A stretch of 64,000 nt of DNA from DSWT01 sp035415725 (GTDB lineage: Bacteria; Chloroflexota; Anaerolineae; B4-G1; SLSP01), in NCBI GenBank assembly GCA_035415725.1, contig DAOOGN010000001.1:1-64000 (forward strand). Reading direction: 5' to 3'. Every line of letters starts with the position of its first letter. The first letter of the stretch is position 1. A program made the translations under genes and the position numbers. Below the pieces are notes generated by a model, which made no database searches, was not told the origin of the DNA, and saw only the letters and a list, made by a program, of their open reading frames with translations. Below are positions 8,790-17,922 of this stretch, piece after piece.

Positions 8790-9578
8790 TTAGCGGGCCT
8801 CCTCTGCCGGCGTGGTAGGTTCGGGGATTTGCTCCGGCGGCACCAGCGCTTCGATGATGATGTCCTTGAAAGGCTGTGCTTGCCGGGCCTGTACCGCGCA
8901 TTGTTTGATGAGTTCCAGAATCGCCTGCAAGGTGACGACGGCCTCCACCCGCGTTGGCCGCTGGCTCAAGAGGGTACGGTAGGTCACGGCTTCAACGCCG
9001 GAGGACGATTCTGCCTGGTAGATGAGACGCTGGCGGATGAGGCATATCTGTTGCACAATGGAGATGCGTGGCCGCTGGATGGCATCCTGGGGCGGCGGGC
9101 CTTCAGCCGGGAACAATACGGCCTGCGCTGCTGTCCGCAAATCCTCCAACGTCACCCCGGATAAGTCGATGGTGAAATGCTGCGGGCGCGGCGGTGCGCC
9201 GATGTGGACATAGGCGCGCAATCCGGCCTCGTCGCGTTCTCGCAGCCATTGCGCGGCTTCCTTATACTGCCGGTAAGCGCGCAGTTGACGTACCAACTCG
9301 TCGCCAACATCCTCTTCGTCCCGGGCCAGTCGGGCCGACTCCGGTGGTTGGGGAAGCAGGACCCGCGACTTGATCCATAACAGGCGCGCGGCGACGGCCA
9401 AAAAGTCCGCCACGACCTCGATTTGCATCTTCGCCCGCAGCTCATTCACCCGGGACAGAAACTCGTCGGTCACTTTTGCCAGCGCAATCTTCGTGATGTC
9501 CAGCTCATTCTTCTCGATCAAATGGAGCAAAAGTTCCAACGGTCCCTCAAAGATGGGCGTGCTGATTTCGTAACTCAT
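8790..9578 (-). CDS. scpA: Segregation and condensation protein A
   Basis: ScpA is the kleisin subunit that bridges the two heads of SMC together with ScpB, and takes part in chromosome condensation and segregation. The N-terminus FEGPLELLLHLIEKNELDI is the classic kleisin start. VADFLAVAARLLWIKSRVLLP follows at about residues 58-78, then a charged linker and a C-terminal winged-helix region. The length of 262 residues is normal. scpB is not in the window, although the two are often neighbours. No good ribosome-binding site sits close to the ATG; GAGGAGAG is about 15 bases upstream. A family C dispersed repeat ends 33 bases before the start codon. Confidence 0.93.
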   Translation of the reverse strand: MSYEISTPIFEGPLELLLHLIEKNELDITKIALAKVTDEFLSRVNELRAKMQIEVVADFLAVAARLLWIKSRVLLPQPPESARLARDEEDVGDELVRQLRAYRQYKEAAQWLRERDEAGLRAYVHIGAPPRPQHFTIDLSGVTLEDLRTAAQAVLFPAEGPPPQDAIQRPRISIVQQICLIRQRLIYQAESSSGVEAVTYRTLLSQRPTRVEAVVTLQAILELIKQCAVQARQAQPFKDIIIEALVPPEQIPEPTTPAEEAR

Positions 9579-9610
9579 CGGTGTCTGTGCTTTCTCTCCT
9601 CAAGATAGCC

Positions 9611-9743
9611 GGGTTCTTCAGGATTTCGCGGGGGCGAAATAGAAAACCCGCCCCGGATTTACACGCCAGGTACAAAAAATCAGTGTCATCCGTGGCAAAA
9701 ACCAAAGCCGTTTTTTCATCACCTTGCGAAGTCCCAGAGAACC
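9611..9743 (-). repeat. Dispersed repeat family C, copy 1
   Basis: Read on the minus strand, this begins GGTTCTCTGGGACTTCG, continues with TTTTTGCCACGGATGACAC and ends AATCCTGAAGAACC. The same order of motifs occurs at 38640-38792, 52744-52884 and 61347-61488. The core is nearly palindromic: CCACGGAT on one side and a degenerate ATCCGTGG equivalent on the other. It fills most of the gap between scpA and the gene at 9970. Confidence 0.75.
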
Positions 9744-9969
9744 GATAGCTGAAGGATAATCGAAATGCAGGAATGTACAAGTAGCTGAACCCGCCCGAAC
9801 TTGATGCCGGGATGGGGGTGTGGACTGTCTATGCGCTGATTCTCACTGTGCCGGTTCGCTTCCTTGTCTATCTATGGTATCATTTGGGATAAATGTTTGG
9901 GATAACGGTGGAAAATCGCCGCTCGCTTGACTGGCGACAACGCGATTGTCTGACTGTTTTGAGGAAGAT

Positions 9970-10740
9970 GTGGATACACTGACTCCGGTGTTGCTCCTGC
10001 TGGCGGAATTGTTTGTCGTCCTGGGGTTGCTGCTCTGGGCCGACCACTGGTTGCATCGTCACCTCCAGGGGGTGATGTACCTCCTCAGTAACGATGAGGA
10101 AATCGCCATCTGGCTGTATGCCATTCTCCTGTTGCCCGGCGTTTTCCTGCACGAATTGAGCCACGCCCTGGCGGCAGCTATCGTCGGCGTCAAGATCGGA
10201 CACATTAGCATTTTGCCGCGACGGGTGGGAAAGCGCATCCAATTGGGCTTCGTTCCTGTACAGCAAACGGATTTCATCCGCGCGAGTTTTATCGGTGCGG
10301 CGCCGTTGTTCTGCGGCGGAGCAGCGGTTATCGCCGTGGGCCACCGGGTCTTCGGCACGCCAGAGGTCATCGCGGCGCTGGCGGCCCAGGATTGGCTTGC
10401 CGCCCTGCAAGGGCTTTCCGCCGCGCTGCACGCCGCCGATGTATGGATTTGGGCTTACCTGGTTTTCGCCATCGGCAACACGATGCTGCCGAGTCGTTCC
10501 GACATCCACGCCTGGCCTTTTCTGGGATTTGTGGCTGCGGTGCTCGCGTTTATCGTTTTGCTGTTCGGGGGGGGAGCATTGCTTCTGGACGGCCTTGGAC
10601 AATTCCTCACCGTGGCCGTGCGCTGGATTATTTTGCTGGGAGGCAGTACGCTGCTTGTGGATATACCCTTCTTTGCCGTGATTTTCCTGGCGCAGAAGGT
10701 CTTGGAACACCTCAAGGGCGTGCGGCTGGAGTATCGGTAA
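9970..10740 (+). CDS. Membrane-embedded HExxH metalloprotease-like protein
   Basis: A 256-residue integral membrane protein with about six hydrophobic segments. The motif FLHELSHALAAAIVG, near residue 60, lies in a hydrophobic helix. This is the zinc-binding HExxH of intramembrane metalloproteases such as the M50 family. A second M50 motif (NxxPxxxLDG) is not clearly present. SRSDIHAW near residue 177 could supply a third ligand, but that is a guess. The GTG at 9970 was chosen over the TTG at 9946 because GAGGAAG sits just upstream of it and the protein then begins directly with a membrane segment. It is followed after 9 bases by a glycosyltransferase gene, so the two are likely cotranscribed. 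The substrate is unknown. Confidence 0.65.
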   Translation: MDTLTPVLLLLAELFVVLGLLLWADHWLHRHLQGVMYLLSNDEEIAIWLYAILLLPGVFLHELSHALAAAIVGVKIGHISILPRRVGKRIQLGFVPVQQTDFIRASFIGAAPLFCGGAAVIAVGHRVFGTPEVIAALAAQDWLAALQGLSAALHAADVWIWAYLVFAIGNTMLPSRSDIHAWPFLGFVAAVLAFIVLLFGGGALLLDGLGQFLTVAVRWIILLGGSTLLVDIPFFAVIFLAQKVLEHLKGVRLEYR

Positions 10741-10749
10741 GGGGGCAGG

Positions 10750-12210
10750 ATGCAAGAGACAAAAAGTAGCCGCTGGAATAATTGGCCCGCCGCGGCCATT
10801 CTCATGATTTTTCTGGTTGTCGGAGTGCTGTATGCGCTCAACACACCTGCCTGGCAAGCGCCTGACGAACCCGCGCACTACAACTACATCCGCGCGTTGG
10901 CCGAGGGGCGCGGTTTGCCGGTGATGGAACCGGGCGATTATGACCAGGCGTACCTGTCGCGCCTGACCGCCGAGGGATTCCCCCCGGAGCTTTCGGTGGC
11001 GACGCTGGAATATGAAGATCACCAACCGCCGCTCTACTATCTGCTGGCGGCGCCGCTATACCGGCTCAGTGGTGGTTCCATCGTGGCGCTGCGGATATTC
11101 TCTCTGCTGTTGGGCGCCGTCGGCGTCGCCATGGTGATGGCTATCCTGCGTGAATTCTGGCCGGAGCGCCCCGGTCTGGCCTGGCTGGGCAGTGGCATCG
11201 TCGCCTTCATCCCCCAATTCGTGGCGCTGATGGCCGCGATCAACAACGACGCGCTCACCCTGGCACTGCTGTGGTTGTGGCTGTGGCTGGCGCTGCGTTA
11301 CCTGCGCGGGCAGACGGCGCCGTGGCTTTTGGGGGGCATGCTTGGTCTGCTGCTGCTCACCAAATCAACGGGCTATGGCGCTATCGTGCTGGCGGTAGGG
11401 GTGATTGCCTTGCGCGCCCGCCGCACGGGCCAATCGTGGCGCCGGAGTGTGCGGGAAGGGCTTCTCATCCTCGGGCCGGCGCTGGTGCTGGGGGCGCTGT
11501 GGTGGACGCGCAACATTGCCGTCTACGGTTGGCCGGACGTGATGGGCCTGAGGCGTCACGACAGCGTCGTCGTCGGACAACCGCGCACGGCGGACTGGAT
11601 CGCCCGTGACGGCCTGTTCGCGTTCCTGAGCGGCGCCTTCCGCACGACGTTCCGCTCGTTCTGGGGGCAGTTCGGGTGGATGGGCGTGGTGTTGGACGCG
11701 CGCATCTACCAGGGCCTGGCGATTTTCTCCGTCCTCTGTGTGTGGGGGGCAGTATGGTGGTTGAGAGGGGAACTGCGCACCGGCCTGGAAGTCCGGCAAC
11801 GCGACGGCTTGCTTCTCCTCGGCGCTTCTGCCCTCATCACTTTGGGACTGTTCGCAGGATATAACCTCACGTTTGTGCAACACCAGGGCCGTTATCTCTT
11901 TCCGGCTTTGCCGCTTGTTGGACTGGTTGCCGCTGCCGGATTGGATCGTCTCATGGAACACAAGCTGGCCGTAGTGACGGCGCTCTTGCTGCTCCTCGGC
12001 ATCGTCGTCCTGGGTGTCGCGGGGGTGATTGCCGGCGACCTGCCGTTCTGGCCGATGGCGTTGCTCGGCGTAGCAATGATTGCACTACCGGCCGCCGCTT
12101 TCGTCCCGCAGACCTGGCGCGGTCTCCTCGGCGCCGCGCTGCTCCTCGCGCTGGCAACCCTGGATGTCTGGTGCCTGTTCGGCTTCATCGTTCCCATCTT
12201 GACAGGGTGA
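10750..12210 (+). CDS. Polytopic membrane glycosyltransferase (PMT/DUF2142-like)
   Basis: A 486-residue membrane protein with about eleven hydrophobic segments. The first periplasmic loop contains PAWQAPDEPAHYNYIR and the next contains YEDHQPPLYYLLAAPLYRL. Both are typical of GT-C fold proteins related to DUF2142 and to dolichyl-phosphate-mannose transferases; the acidic pair in the first loop is the presumed catalytic site. Unlike the proteins at 2804-8738, it lacks the C-terminal beta domain. The start lies 9 bases after the metalloprotease-like gene, with AAGGGGG just before it. It probably transfers a sugar from a lipid-linked donor at the outer membrane face. Donor and acceptor cannot be named. 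Confidence 0.7.
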   Translation: MQETKSSRWNNWPAAAILMIFLVVGVLYALNTPAWQAPDEPAHYNYIRALAEGRGLPVMEPGDYDQAYLSRLTAEGFPPELSVATLEYEDHQPPLYYLLAAPLYRLSGGSIVALRIFSLLLGAVGVAMVMAILREFWPERPGLAWLGSGIVAFIPQFVALMAAINNDALTLALLWLWLWLALRYLRGQTAPWLLGGMLGLLLLTKSTGYGAIVLAVGVIALRARRTGQSWRRSVREGLLILGPALVLGALWWTRNIAVYGWPDVMGLRRHDSVVVGQPRTADWIARDGLFAFLSGAFRTTFRSFWGQFGWMGVVLDARIYQGLAIFSVLCVWGAVWWLRGELRTGLEVRQRDGLLLLGASALITLGLFAGYNLTFVQHQGRYLFPALPLVGLVAAAGLDRLMEHKLAVVTALLLLLGIVVLGVAGVIAGDLPFWPMALLGVAMIALPAAAFVPQTWRGLLGAALLLALATLDVWCLFGFIVPILTG

Positions 12211-12266
12211 TTGATAGATAGGAGATTGAAGATTGTAGGATCATTCGCTGATTCTCAGGAGCTTGT

Positions 12267-12683
12267 ATGCCCATCGAACCCGGATTGACGAACGAAATCA
12301 TGCACATCGTTGCGGAAAGCGATACGGCTGCCGTCTATGGCAGTGGTCTGGCGCCGGTGTTGAGCACGCCGCACCTCATCGCGCTGATGGAGAACGCGGC
12401 CCAGACGGCGCTGACGCCTTACCTGGAGCCCGGACAAAGTACGGTGGGCACCCACATCGACATCCGCCACCTGGCCGCGACGCCGGTCGGGATGGCCGTC
12501 CGCGTCCGCGCTGAAGTGACCGAGGTAGCTCTGCCGCGCGTGAGCTTCCGCGTGGAAGCCTGGGATGATGTAGAAAAAATCGCCGCAGGGGAACACGAGC
12601 GTTTCGTCATCGACAATGCACGCTTTATGGCGCGGGTAGCGCGTAAGCGGGGAGTAGAGGGTTATGCCGTCGTCGGTATGTGA
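12267..12683 (+). CDS. Hot-dog fold thioesterase (FlK-like)
   Basis: A 138-residue single hot-dog domain protein of the family that includes fluoroacetyl-CoA thioesterase. STPHLIALMENAAQTALTPYL forms the long central helix and carries the glutamate typical of the family. VGTHIDIRHLAATPVGM contains the conserved HxDxxHxxxTPxG-type motif. VSFRVEAWDDVEKIAAGEHERFVI is the last strand pair. Such proteins hydrolyse short acyl-CoA thioesters, and the natural substrate is usually unknown. AGGAG lies seven bases before the ATG. The gene's 3' end overlaps the next gene by 20 bases. Confidence 0.82.
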   Translation: MPIEPGLTNEIMHIVAESDTAAVYGSGLAPVLSTPHLIALMENAAQTALTPYLEPGQSTVGTHIDIRHLAATPVGMAVRVRAEVTEVALPRVSFRVEAWDDVEKIAAGEHERFVIDNARFMARVARKRGVEGYAVVGM

Positions 12684-12945
12684 CAGTGACGATTTCCCCA
12701 CGCAAGTCTATGCCGAAACATTCGCGGCGATTTACGCCTACCTGGAGCAACGTCGGCGCACGGACCCTACCTTCACGCCGGAAGACATCAGGAACTTTCT
12801 GCAAGATGCTTACGTCCGCCAGGGTGACGCCTGGATGGGGCGTGGGGTGCTGGAAACCAAGAAACTGGACGCCGTCGTCGCTGCCTACGAGTGTTTCCTT
12901 GCCGAATGGGAGACTACAAGCGGTTTCAACACCGGCGGGGGCTAG
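12664..12945 (+). CDS. Small hypothetical protein
   Basis: A 93-residue soluble, acidic protein that I do not recognise. The central part (VYAETFAAIYAYLEQ, FTPEDIRNFLQDAYVRQGDAW, KKLDAVVAAYECFLAEW) is clearly amphipathic alpha-helical and looks like a real protein. It overlaps the thioesterase gene by 20 bases in another frame, so translation is probably coupled. If the first ATG is not used, the start could be slightly inside, but no better site is visible. A DUF1232 protein follows 23 bases later. Confidence 0.6.
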   Translation: MPSSVCDSDDFPTQVYAETFAAIYAYLEQRRRTDPTFTPEDIRNFLQDAYVRQGDAWMGRGVLETKKLDAVVAAYECFLAEWETTSGFNTGGG

Positions 12946-12968
12946 CTCCTCAAGAAGGTTTCGCGCTT

Positions 12969-13349
12969 ATGGCAACCTGGAAGCAGCGCGCCCAACAGCT
13001 CAGGGCCGAGACTTACGCGCTCTACCTGGCCTACCGCGATCCACGCACGCCATGGGGGGCGCGGATATGCGCTGCTGTGGTTGTGGGGTATGCCTTCAGC
13101 CCTATCGATCTGATCCCGGACTTCATCCCCCTGTTAGGGTATCTGGATGATGTGGTGCTCGTCCCGTGCGGCATCTGGTTGGCGCTCAAGATGATTCCAC
13201 CGGCGGTGATGGCGGACAGTCGGGAGAGGGCGCAGACGATGATGGCAAATGGCAAACCTGTCAACCGCGCCGCTGCCGTCGTCATTGTGACGATCTGGCT
13301 GATATTGGCTGCCCTCGGCATCGCGCTGGGCATGCGTCTGTCCAAGTAA
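12969..13349 (+). CDS. DUF1232 (YkvA-like) membrane protein
   Basis: A 126-residue protein with the hallmark FSPIDLIPDFIPLLGYLDD of the YkvA/DUF1232 family. One or two membrane segments surround this motif, and another is near the C-terminus (VVIVTIWLILAALGIALGM). The family is widespread but its function is not established. The ATG at 12969 was preferred because AAGAAGG precedes it and the upstream 26 codons, which overlap the neighbour in another frame, do not resemble the family. It ends the plus-strand group; the next gene is convergent after 34 bases. Confidence 0.8.
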   Translation: MATWKQRAQQLRAETYALYLAYRDPRTPWGARICAAVVVGYAFSPIDLIPDFIPLLGYLDDVVLVPCGIWLALKMIPPAVMADSRERAQTMMANGKPVNRAAAVVIVTIWLILAALGIALGMRLSK

Positions 13350-13383
13350 ATCTGCTGATCCCCAGGGTGGCCGGACGTCCACC

Positions 13384-15249
13384 TCAATCTTCTGCCGCAA
13401 TGTAAATCTCTTCGCTGTTCCAGATCGTCCCCGGGGCGGTGGCATCGGGTTTTAGCCCCCGCACTTGCGGGCGCGCCACGAACCAGAAAGGCCGCCAGCT
13501 CAGGAAGACGGTGGGGAGATCCGCGCTCAGCAGAGCGTCAGCTTGTTGCAGGGCCGCCTCTTGTTCCGCCATGTCGATAGCCGTCAGCGCGCGCCGACAG
13601 GCCGCGTCATACACGGCGGAGACGTAACCGCTGAAGTTTTCGCCGATCCATTGCGTCTCGGCGCGGGGAATTCGGTCGGAGAGCCATCCGCCGCACAACT
13701 CAGGCAGTTCGGCGCGCCAGCCGAACAGAGCCATCTGGTAGGTGCGCCCCAACAAGGGGCTGACGGCATCATTCGCATAGAGAAGTTGCGGTTCGGTCGG
13801 CTGGGGGAGAACGCCTACGCCACACGTCTCCAGATTAGCCGCCACATAGGCCGCCGCGACGAAGTACTGGGGAGCCAGATGCAGGGTCAAACTCAGCGGC
13901 GTCCCGTCTTTGAAACCGGCGACAGCGTGCGCCTCACGCAGACCGTCGCCGTTCTCGTCACGCCAGCCGGCCTCATCCAGCAACGACTGCCCCATTTCAG
14001 GATTGTAGACCGTTTGCCCCACCGCCATCGGATCGTAGGCAGGATGGCCCGGTGGAATGAAGCCGCTGGCGGGGACAAACGCTTGCCCCGCCGCCGCCCC
14101 ACTCAGCGCCGTCCGGTCGATGCACTGCGCCAGCCCATGGCGCACCCGTGCGTCGGTTAGAGGTGACGGGGTCCCCCTTGCCGGCTGCAGGTTGAAATCG
14201 AGCCGCAGTACCACCGGGGCCACATCGGCCCAAATGATCGCCTGTCCTTGTCCGAGCAGATCGCTCCAGCTTTGCCAGTCTGTGTTCATGATCGGGTCAG
14301 GCAACAAAACATCACACTGGCCGGAGAGAAGCAATTGCCCCCATGCGTTGGCATCCAGCTTGGGGAAACGGAAGGTGATTTTCTCCAGGATGGGGGGTGT
14401 CCCGTTGTAATAGGGGTTAGGCTCGAGCCGCACCTCCCGTCCGGCCTCCCAGGCGACAATGTGGAATGGCCCGGTGGACGGCGGGGTGCGGTCCTCCAGA
14501 ATTTGAGACAGGTTTTTGTTTTTCCAACGGTGCACCGGCTGCGGCGGGAAGAGAAAGCCGGGATAATCGGCGTTGAGATAGCCGGGGATGCTTTCCCAGC
14601 GCACCGTGTACGGATTGATAGCGTCAAAGCGCGCCGTGCGCTCGACCACATTCCGCCAGCGCCCCTGGGTTTCCGGCGATTGTGCCAGATAATACCCCAG
14701 GACGACGTCATCCGCCGTCAGCGGCTCGCCGTCAGACCAATACAGTTCTTTTTGCAGGGTGAAGGTCACCACAAGTTGCGACAGGAGGAGAACCTCCTCG
14801 CCGTCGTTGGTTAAAACGGCGCCGCTGGTATCGACGTAACGGGCGCCGTGGGAAACCGGGACGACGCGGGTGATCACATCACCGCTCTCAAGGGAGGGCA
14901 CGCGCTCGACAAGCCGTGCTTCCCATCGATACCCTACCCGTTCCACCGGCTCTTCGTAGAAAAGCGCCAACAAATCATCGCCTGCCTGGGAGGGCACGAA
15001 TGGACTGGCATAGGTGGGTTCCGTGGCGCATACAACCAGTTCCGGCGGGTGGGGGGTGGCAGGAGGCGCCGGGGTTGAGGTCCACGGCGGGATGATCGTC
15101 GATGTGTCTGGCGTTGTGCCAGGCGATAGGACGGGCGATAACGTTGACGGTGGTTCTGACGTACACGCCACGAGCAGGAGGGCCGTCAGAGCGGCGATCA
15201 TGACGCGGCGGACGAGGGCGCTTGACTCACCGGGAAGTGGATTCATCAT
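13384..15249 (-). CDS. ABC transporter solute-binding lipoprotein, family 5
   Basis: A 621-residue extracytoplasmic binding protein of the oligopeptide/nickel type (SBP_bac_5). A signal peptide ends in a lipobox (LLLVAC, Cys about 29), followed by a Ser/Thr/Pro-rich linker that tethers the protein. Typical family features are LYWSDGEPLTADDVVLGYYL, STGPFHIVAWEAGREVRLEPNPYY and VRHGLAQCIDRTAL. The usual ligands are peptides, but the family also binds sugars and other solutes. No permease or ATPase genes are next to it, so it is an orphan binding protein here. Its 5' end overlaps the 3' end of the MraY/WecA-like gene by 23 bases, suggesting cotranscription. Confidence 0.85.
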   Translation of the reverse strand: MMNPLPGESSALVRRVMIAALTALLLVACTSEPPSTLSPVLSPGTTPDTSTIIPPWTSTPAPPATPHPPELVVCATEPTYASPFVPSQAGDDLLALFYEEPVERVGYRWEARLVERVPSLESGDVITRVVPVSHGARYVDTSGAVLTNDGEEVLLLSQLVVTFTLQKELYWSDGEPLTADDVVLGYYLAQSPETQGRWRNVVERTARFDAINPYTVRWESIPGYLNADYPGFLFPPQPVHRWKNKNLSQILEDRTPPSTGPFHIVAWEAGREVRLEPNPYYNGTPPILEKITFRFPKLDANAWGQLLLSGQCDVLLPDPIMNTDWQSWSDLLGQGQAIIWADVAPVVLRLDFNLQPARGTPSPLTDARVRHGLAQCIDRTALSGAAAGQAFVPASGFIPPGHPAYDPMAVGQTVYNPEMGQSLLDEAGWRDENGDGLREAHAVAGFKDGTPLSLTLHLAPQYFVAAAYVAANLETCGVGVLPQPTEPQLLYANDAVSPLLGRTYQMALFGWRAELPELCGGWLSDRIPRAETQWIGENFSGYVSAVYDAACRRALTAIDMAEQEAALQQADALLSADLPTVFLSWRPFWFVARPQVRGLKPDATAPGTIWNSEEIYIAAED

Positions 15250-16276
15250 GGGGTTCGGTCCTGCGACTCAGATAGAACAGGAGCACTAAAGTCGCCCCGC
15301 CAAGCAAAAGCAGCGCGATCAACTTGTAAAGGCGCGAAGCCAGTACCAGTCCCAAAACACCGGCAATGGCGCAAAATGTCCAATAGGCCAGGACAATCGT
15401 GCGGGTCGAAAGCCCGGCGTCCTGCAAACGGAAATGGAGATGACGCCGGTCCCCGCGGAAGGGGCTGTCACCGTGTCGCCAGCGATCCAGAATCGTCCAC
15501 GCTACATCGACGATCGGGATGCCCATCACCAATAAAACGGTAGCGACACGCCCGCCGGCTACCAATCCGAGGGCGCCGAGCAAGTAGCCGAGCATAAAAG
15601 CGCCGTTGCTCCCCATAAAGACCCGCGCCGGCGCGACATTGTAGACCAGAAAGCCAAGCGATGCGCCCAACAGCGCCAATGTCTGCGGAACGACGCTGTA
15701 TTGCCCCGAACGAACCATGTGGATGCTCAACACCGCTGCCAAAATCGCGGCGACCCCGGCAGCCAGGCCGTCCAGTCCATCCAGCCAGTTCACGGTAACG
15801 ATCATCCCGGTCATCCAAAAGAGGGTCACGGGAATGTACAACCAGGTGGGCAGAATAATCAGGCCATTGGTGAGTGGATTGTTGAAGCGTTCCAAAATAA
15901 TCAATGTTCTGACGGCGACAAGGGCGGCAAGAAAGTAGCCGCCGTACTGCGCCCAGGGCGGCAGGTCATAACGGTCATCAACGAGACCCAGCACAAACGT
16001 CAACGCGCTGCCGATCACCAGACCCCATAAACGTCGAGACTCGTTGGGATCCGCCGAAGGAATCGAAGCCAGGCGGGATAACGCCAACGCGCCGAAGAAG
16101 CCTGCCGCAATCCCCATCCCCCCCAGTTTGGAGAGCGCCCCCTGATGATGTCGCCGCGCGTCCGGGAGGGCGACAATACCCCAGCGTCGTCCTAACCGGG
16201 CGCCCACGGGCGTGACGATCAGGGCGAGGACAAAACCCGCCAACGCAATCAACGCATACTGCATTCCCAGGCTCAC
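15227..16276 (-). CDS. MraY/WecA-like polyprenyl-phosphate sugar-1-phosphate transferase
   Basis: A 349-residue integral membrane enzyme of the GT4/MraY superfamily. It joins a UDP-amino-sugar phosphate to undecaprenyl phosphate, the first step of making a lipid-linked surface glycan. Seen in the sequence: DARRHHQGALSKLGGMGI near the N-terminus, GLVDDRYDLPPWAQY with the catalytic Asp pair, VNWLDGLDGLAAGV, GSNGAFMLGYLLGA and the C-terminal FRGDRRHLHFRL. The last is typical of the WecA/TagO branch rather than MraY. It starts with GTG at 16276 behind AAGGAAG, 9 bases after upp. It may supply the lipid-linked glycan that the membrane glycosyltransferases of this window extend; that is inference. 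Confidence 0.87.
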   Translation of the reverse strand: MSLGMQYALIALAGFVLALIVTPVGARLGRRWGIVALPDARRHHQGALSKLGGMGIAAGFFGALALSRLASIPSADPNESRRLWGLVIGSALTFVLGLVDDRYDLPPWAQYGGYFLAALVAVRTLIILERFNNPLTNGLIILPTWLYIPVTLFWMTGMIVTVNWLDGLDGLAAGVAAILAAVLSIHMVRSGQYSVVPQTLALLGASLGFLVYNVAPARVFMGSNGAFMLGYLLGALGLVAGGRVATVLLVMGIPIVDVAWTILDRWRHGDSPFRGDRRHLHFRLQDAGLSTRTIVLAYWTFCAIAGVLGLVLASRLYKLIALLLLGGATLVLLFYLSRRTEPHDESTSR

Positions 16277-16285
16277 GGCGCTTCC

Positions 16286-16912
16286 TTAACCTGTGCCGAA
16301 CTGCCGATCACCCGCATCACCCAGGCCCGGCACGATATAACCGTGTTCGTTCAAACATTCATCGATCGAAGCGACGTAGATATCCACGTCAGGATGTTGC
16401 GTTGTCAACGCTGCGATGCCTTCCGGCGCGGCGATCAGTCCCATAAATTTGATGCGCCGCGCCCCCCATGCCTTCAGAATTTCCACCGTTTTCACCGCCG
16501 ACCCCCCGGTCGCCAGCATAGGATCGAGAATCAGACACACGGAGACGGTGGGGTGGATCGGCAGCCGGTTGTAGTACGACACAGGGCGCAGGGTGTGCTC
16601 GTCGCGGAACAGGCCGATGTGCCAGACTTCCGCCGCCGGGATCATTTCCCAGATGCCTTCCACCATCCCCAGGCCGGAACGCAGAATGGGAATCAGACCG
16701 ATGGGTTCTTTCAGTTTGTAGCCTACGGTTGTGGTCAGCGGCGTCTCCACGGTGGTGGGGGCGATTTCCAAATCTTTGGTGGCCTCGTAAGCCAATAGCA
16801 ACGTGATTTCGCGGATTAGCTCGCGGAATTTCTTGGGGTCGGTGTTCTTGTTGCGCAGATGGGTCAGTTTATGCTTCACCAGCGGGTGGTCGGAAACGTA
16901 TACCTTGGCCAT
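16286..16912 (-). CDS. upp: Uracil phosphoribosyltransferase
   Basis: Upp salvages uracil by joining it to PRPP to form UMP. At 208 residues it has the standard length. The PRPP-binding motif DPMLATGGSA is intact, as are LRSGLGMVEG, RDEHTLRPVSYYN and the uracil-binding C-terminal GLGDAGDRQFGTG. AAGGAGAG precedes the ATG. The following genes on the minus strand (WecA-like transferase and solute-binding protein) are close enough to share its transcript. There is no functional link that I can see beyond UDP-sugar and UMP metabolism. Confidence 0.96.
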   Translation of the reverse strand: MAKVYVSDHPLVKHKLTHLRNKNTDPKKFRELIREITLLLAYEATKDLEIAPTTVETPLTTTVGYKLKEPIGLIPILRSGLGMVEGIWEMIPAAEVWHIGLFRDEHTLRPVSYYNRLPIHPTVSVCLILDPMLATGGSAVKTVEILKAWGARRIKFMGLIAAPEGIAALTTQHPDVDIYVASIDECLNEHGYIVPGLGDAGDRQFGTG

Positions 16913-16927
16913 GGCTCTCCTTCATTC

Positions 16928-16960
16928 ATTGTCAACGGATTGTCAACGGATTGTCAACGG
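16928..16960. repeat. Three tandem 11-bp units upstream of upp
   Basis: ATTGTCAACGG is repeated three times without gaps directly upstream of the upp ribosome-binding site, followed by a degenerate fourth copy (ATTTAACGG). Downstream of it lies a short palindromic motif, CTTGCTGTGGCCGGTC and its partner, near 16979-17006. A close relative of that motif occurs at about 40000-40026 after rpoC. Confidence 0.7.
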
Positions 16961-17081
16961 ATTTAACGGATCGAGATACTTGCTGTGGCCGGTCTTCCGA
17001 CCGCGCCGCTGTTGGAAAGTCCCACCGCTTGCCCTACCAGAGGGTATTGTACACAGGCGGGGGTGATTGTCAATGGGATGG

Positions 17082-17906
17082 CTATTGCATCCATTGCCGG
17101 ATCAAGGCATCGAGTTCGCCATTGGTTTGCATCTCGTTGAGGATGCCGGTGATGGCCTCGACGAGTTTGGCGTCTTCCTGGCGCGCGGCGACCGTGTAAG
17201 GTTCATCGGTGACGGGAGGGGTCAGCGTATGCAGTCCCGGCGTCTGCTGCATCGAGAGCTGTGCGGTCACATTGTCCACGATAACCGCGTCCACCTTGCC
17301 GGCGAGCAGCACGGAGATGATGGTTTCCGCGCTGTCGCCCGTCAACACTATGGGGGGGATGGGCATCGTTTTCTCCCAACGCAACGCGACCATGTGCGCT
17401 TCGGTGCCAAAAACCAGCGCTACCCGGCGACCGGCAAGGTCATCTACAGCGGCGATGGGAGAATTATCCGGTACCAGCAACACTTCGCCGGCATTGAAAT
17501 AGGTTGGGCTGAAGGCGAATGTCTGCATGCGGGTGGGATCGGGGTAGAGGGCGGAGATAATGACATCGGCGCGGCCGGCGGTGAGGGCATCATAGAGGGC
17601 GTCGTAGCCGGTGGTGATGAAGTGCGCCTCGACGCCTAACCGTGCCGCGATGGCGCGCGCCAGGTCTACGTCCAGTCCGACCGCCTTTCCCTCTCCATCC
17701 ACAAACTCGAAGGGCGGGAACGAGGGGTCCAGGGCCACACGTAGGACGCCCGCCGATTGAATCCGCTGCACCGCGTCGGAGCGCTGCGCCGCACAGGCAC
17801 TCAGCAGTAACAGCAACCATCCCAGGAGTATCCACTTCACGGCGCGGCTACGTTTCCCCGACAGCCGCCCGGACGACAGGCTTTCTCCTGCATAAGGCTG
17901 GCGCAT
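17082..17906 (-). CDS. ABC transporter solute-binding lipoprotein, family 3
   Basis: A binding protein of the amino-acid type (SBP_bac_3). VLRVALDPSFPPFEFVDGEG is the diagnostic first strand. LDVDLARAIAARLGV, LTAGRADVIISAL and the hinge segments follow. A hydrophobic stretch ends in the lipobox LLSAC. The start is uncertain. ATG at 17906 lies just after the stop of the upstream gene. An ATG at 17978 would overlap that gene by 56 bases. A GTG at 17840 would give the most typical lipoprotein start (MKWILLGW). Like the family 5 protein nearby, it has no transporter genes beside it. The ligand is probably a polar amino acid. Confidence 0.82.
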   Translation of the reverse strand: MRQPYAGESLSSGRLSGKRSRAVKWILLGWLLLLLSACAAQRSDAVQRIQSAGVLRVALDPSFPPFEFVDGEGKAVGLDVDLARAIAARLGVEAHFITTGYDALYDALTAGRADVIISALYPDPTRMQTFAFSPTYFNAGEVLLVPDNSPIAAVDDLAGRRVALVFGTEAHMVALRWEKTMPIPPIVLTGDSAETIISVLLAGKVDAVIVDNVTAQLSMQQTPGLHTLTPPVTDEPYTVAARQEDAKLVEAITGILNEMQTNGELDALIRQWMQ

Positions 17907-17922
17907 CGAACCGGCGATAGGC

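Noticed and set aside
9880..11025. 381-codon minus-strand frame
   Set aside because: It runs antisense to the metalloprotease-like and glycosyltransferase genes. Its Gln/His/Arg-rich translation is typical of a shadow of membrane-protein coding DNA.
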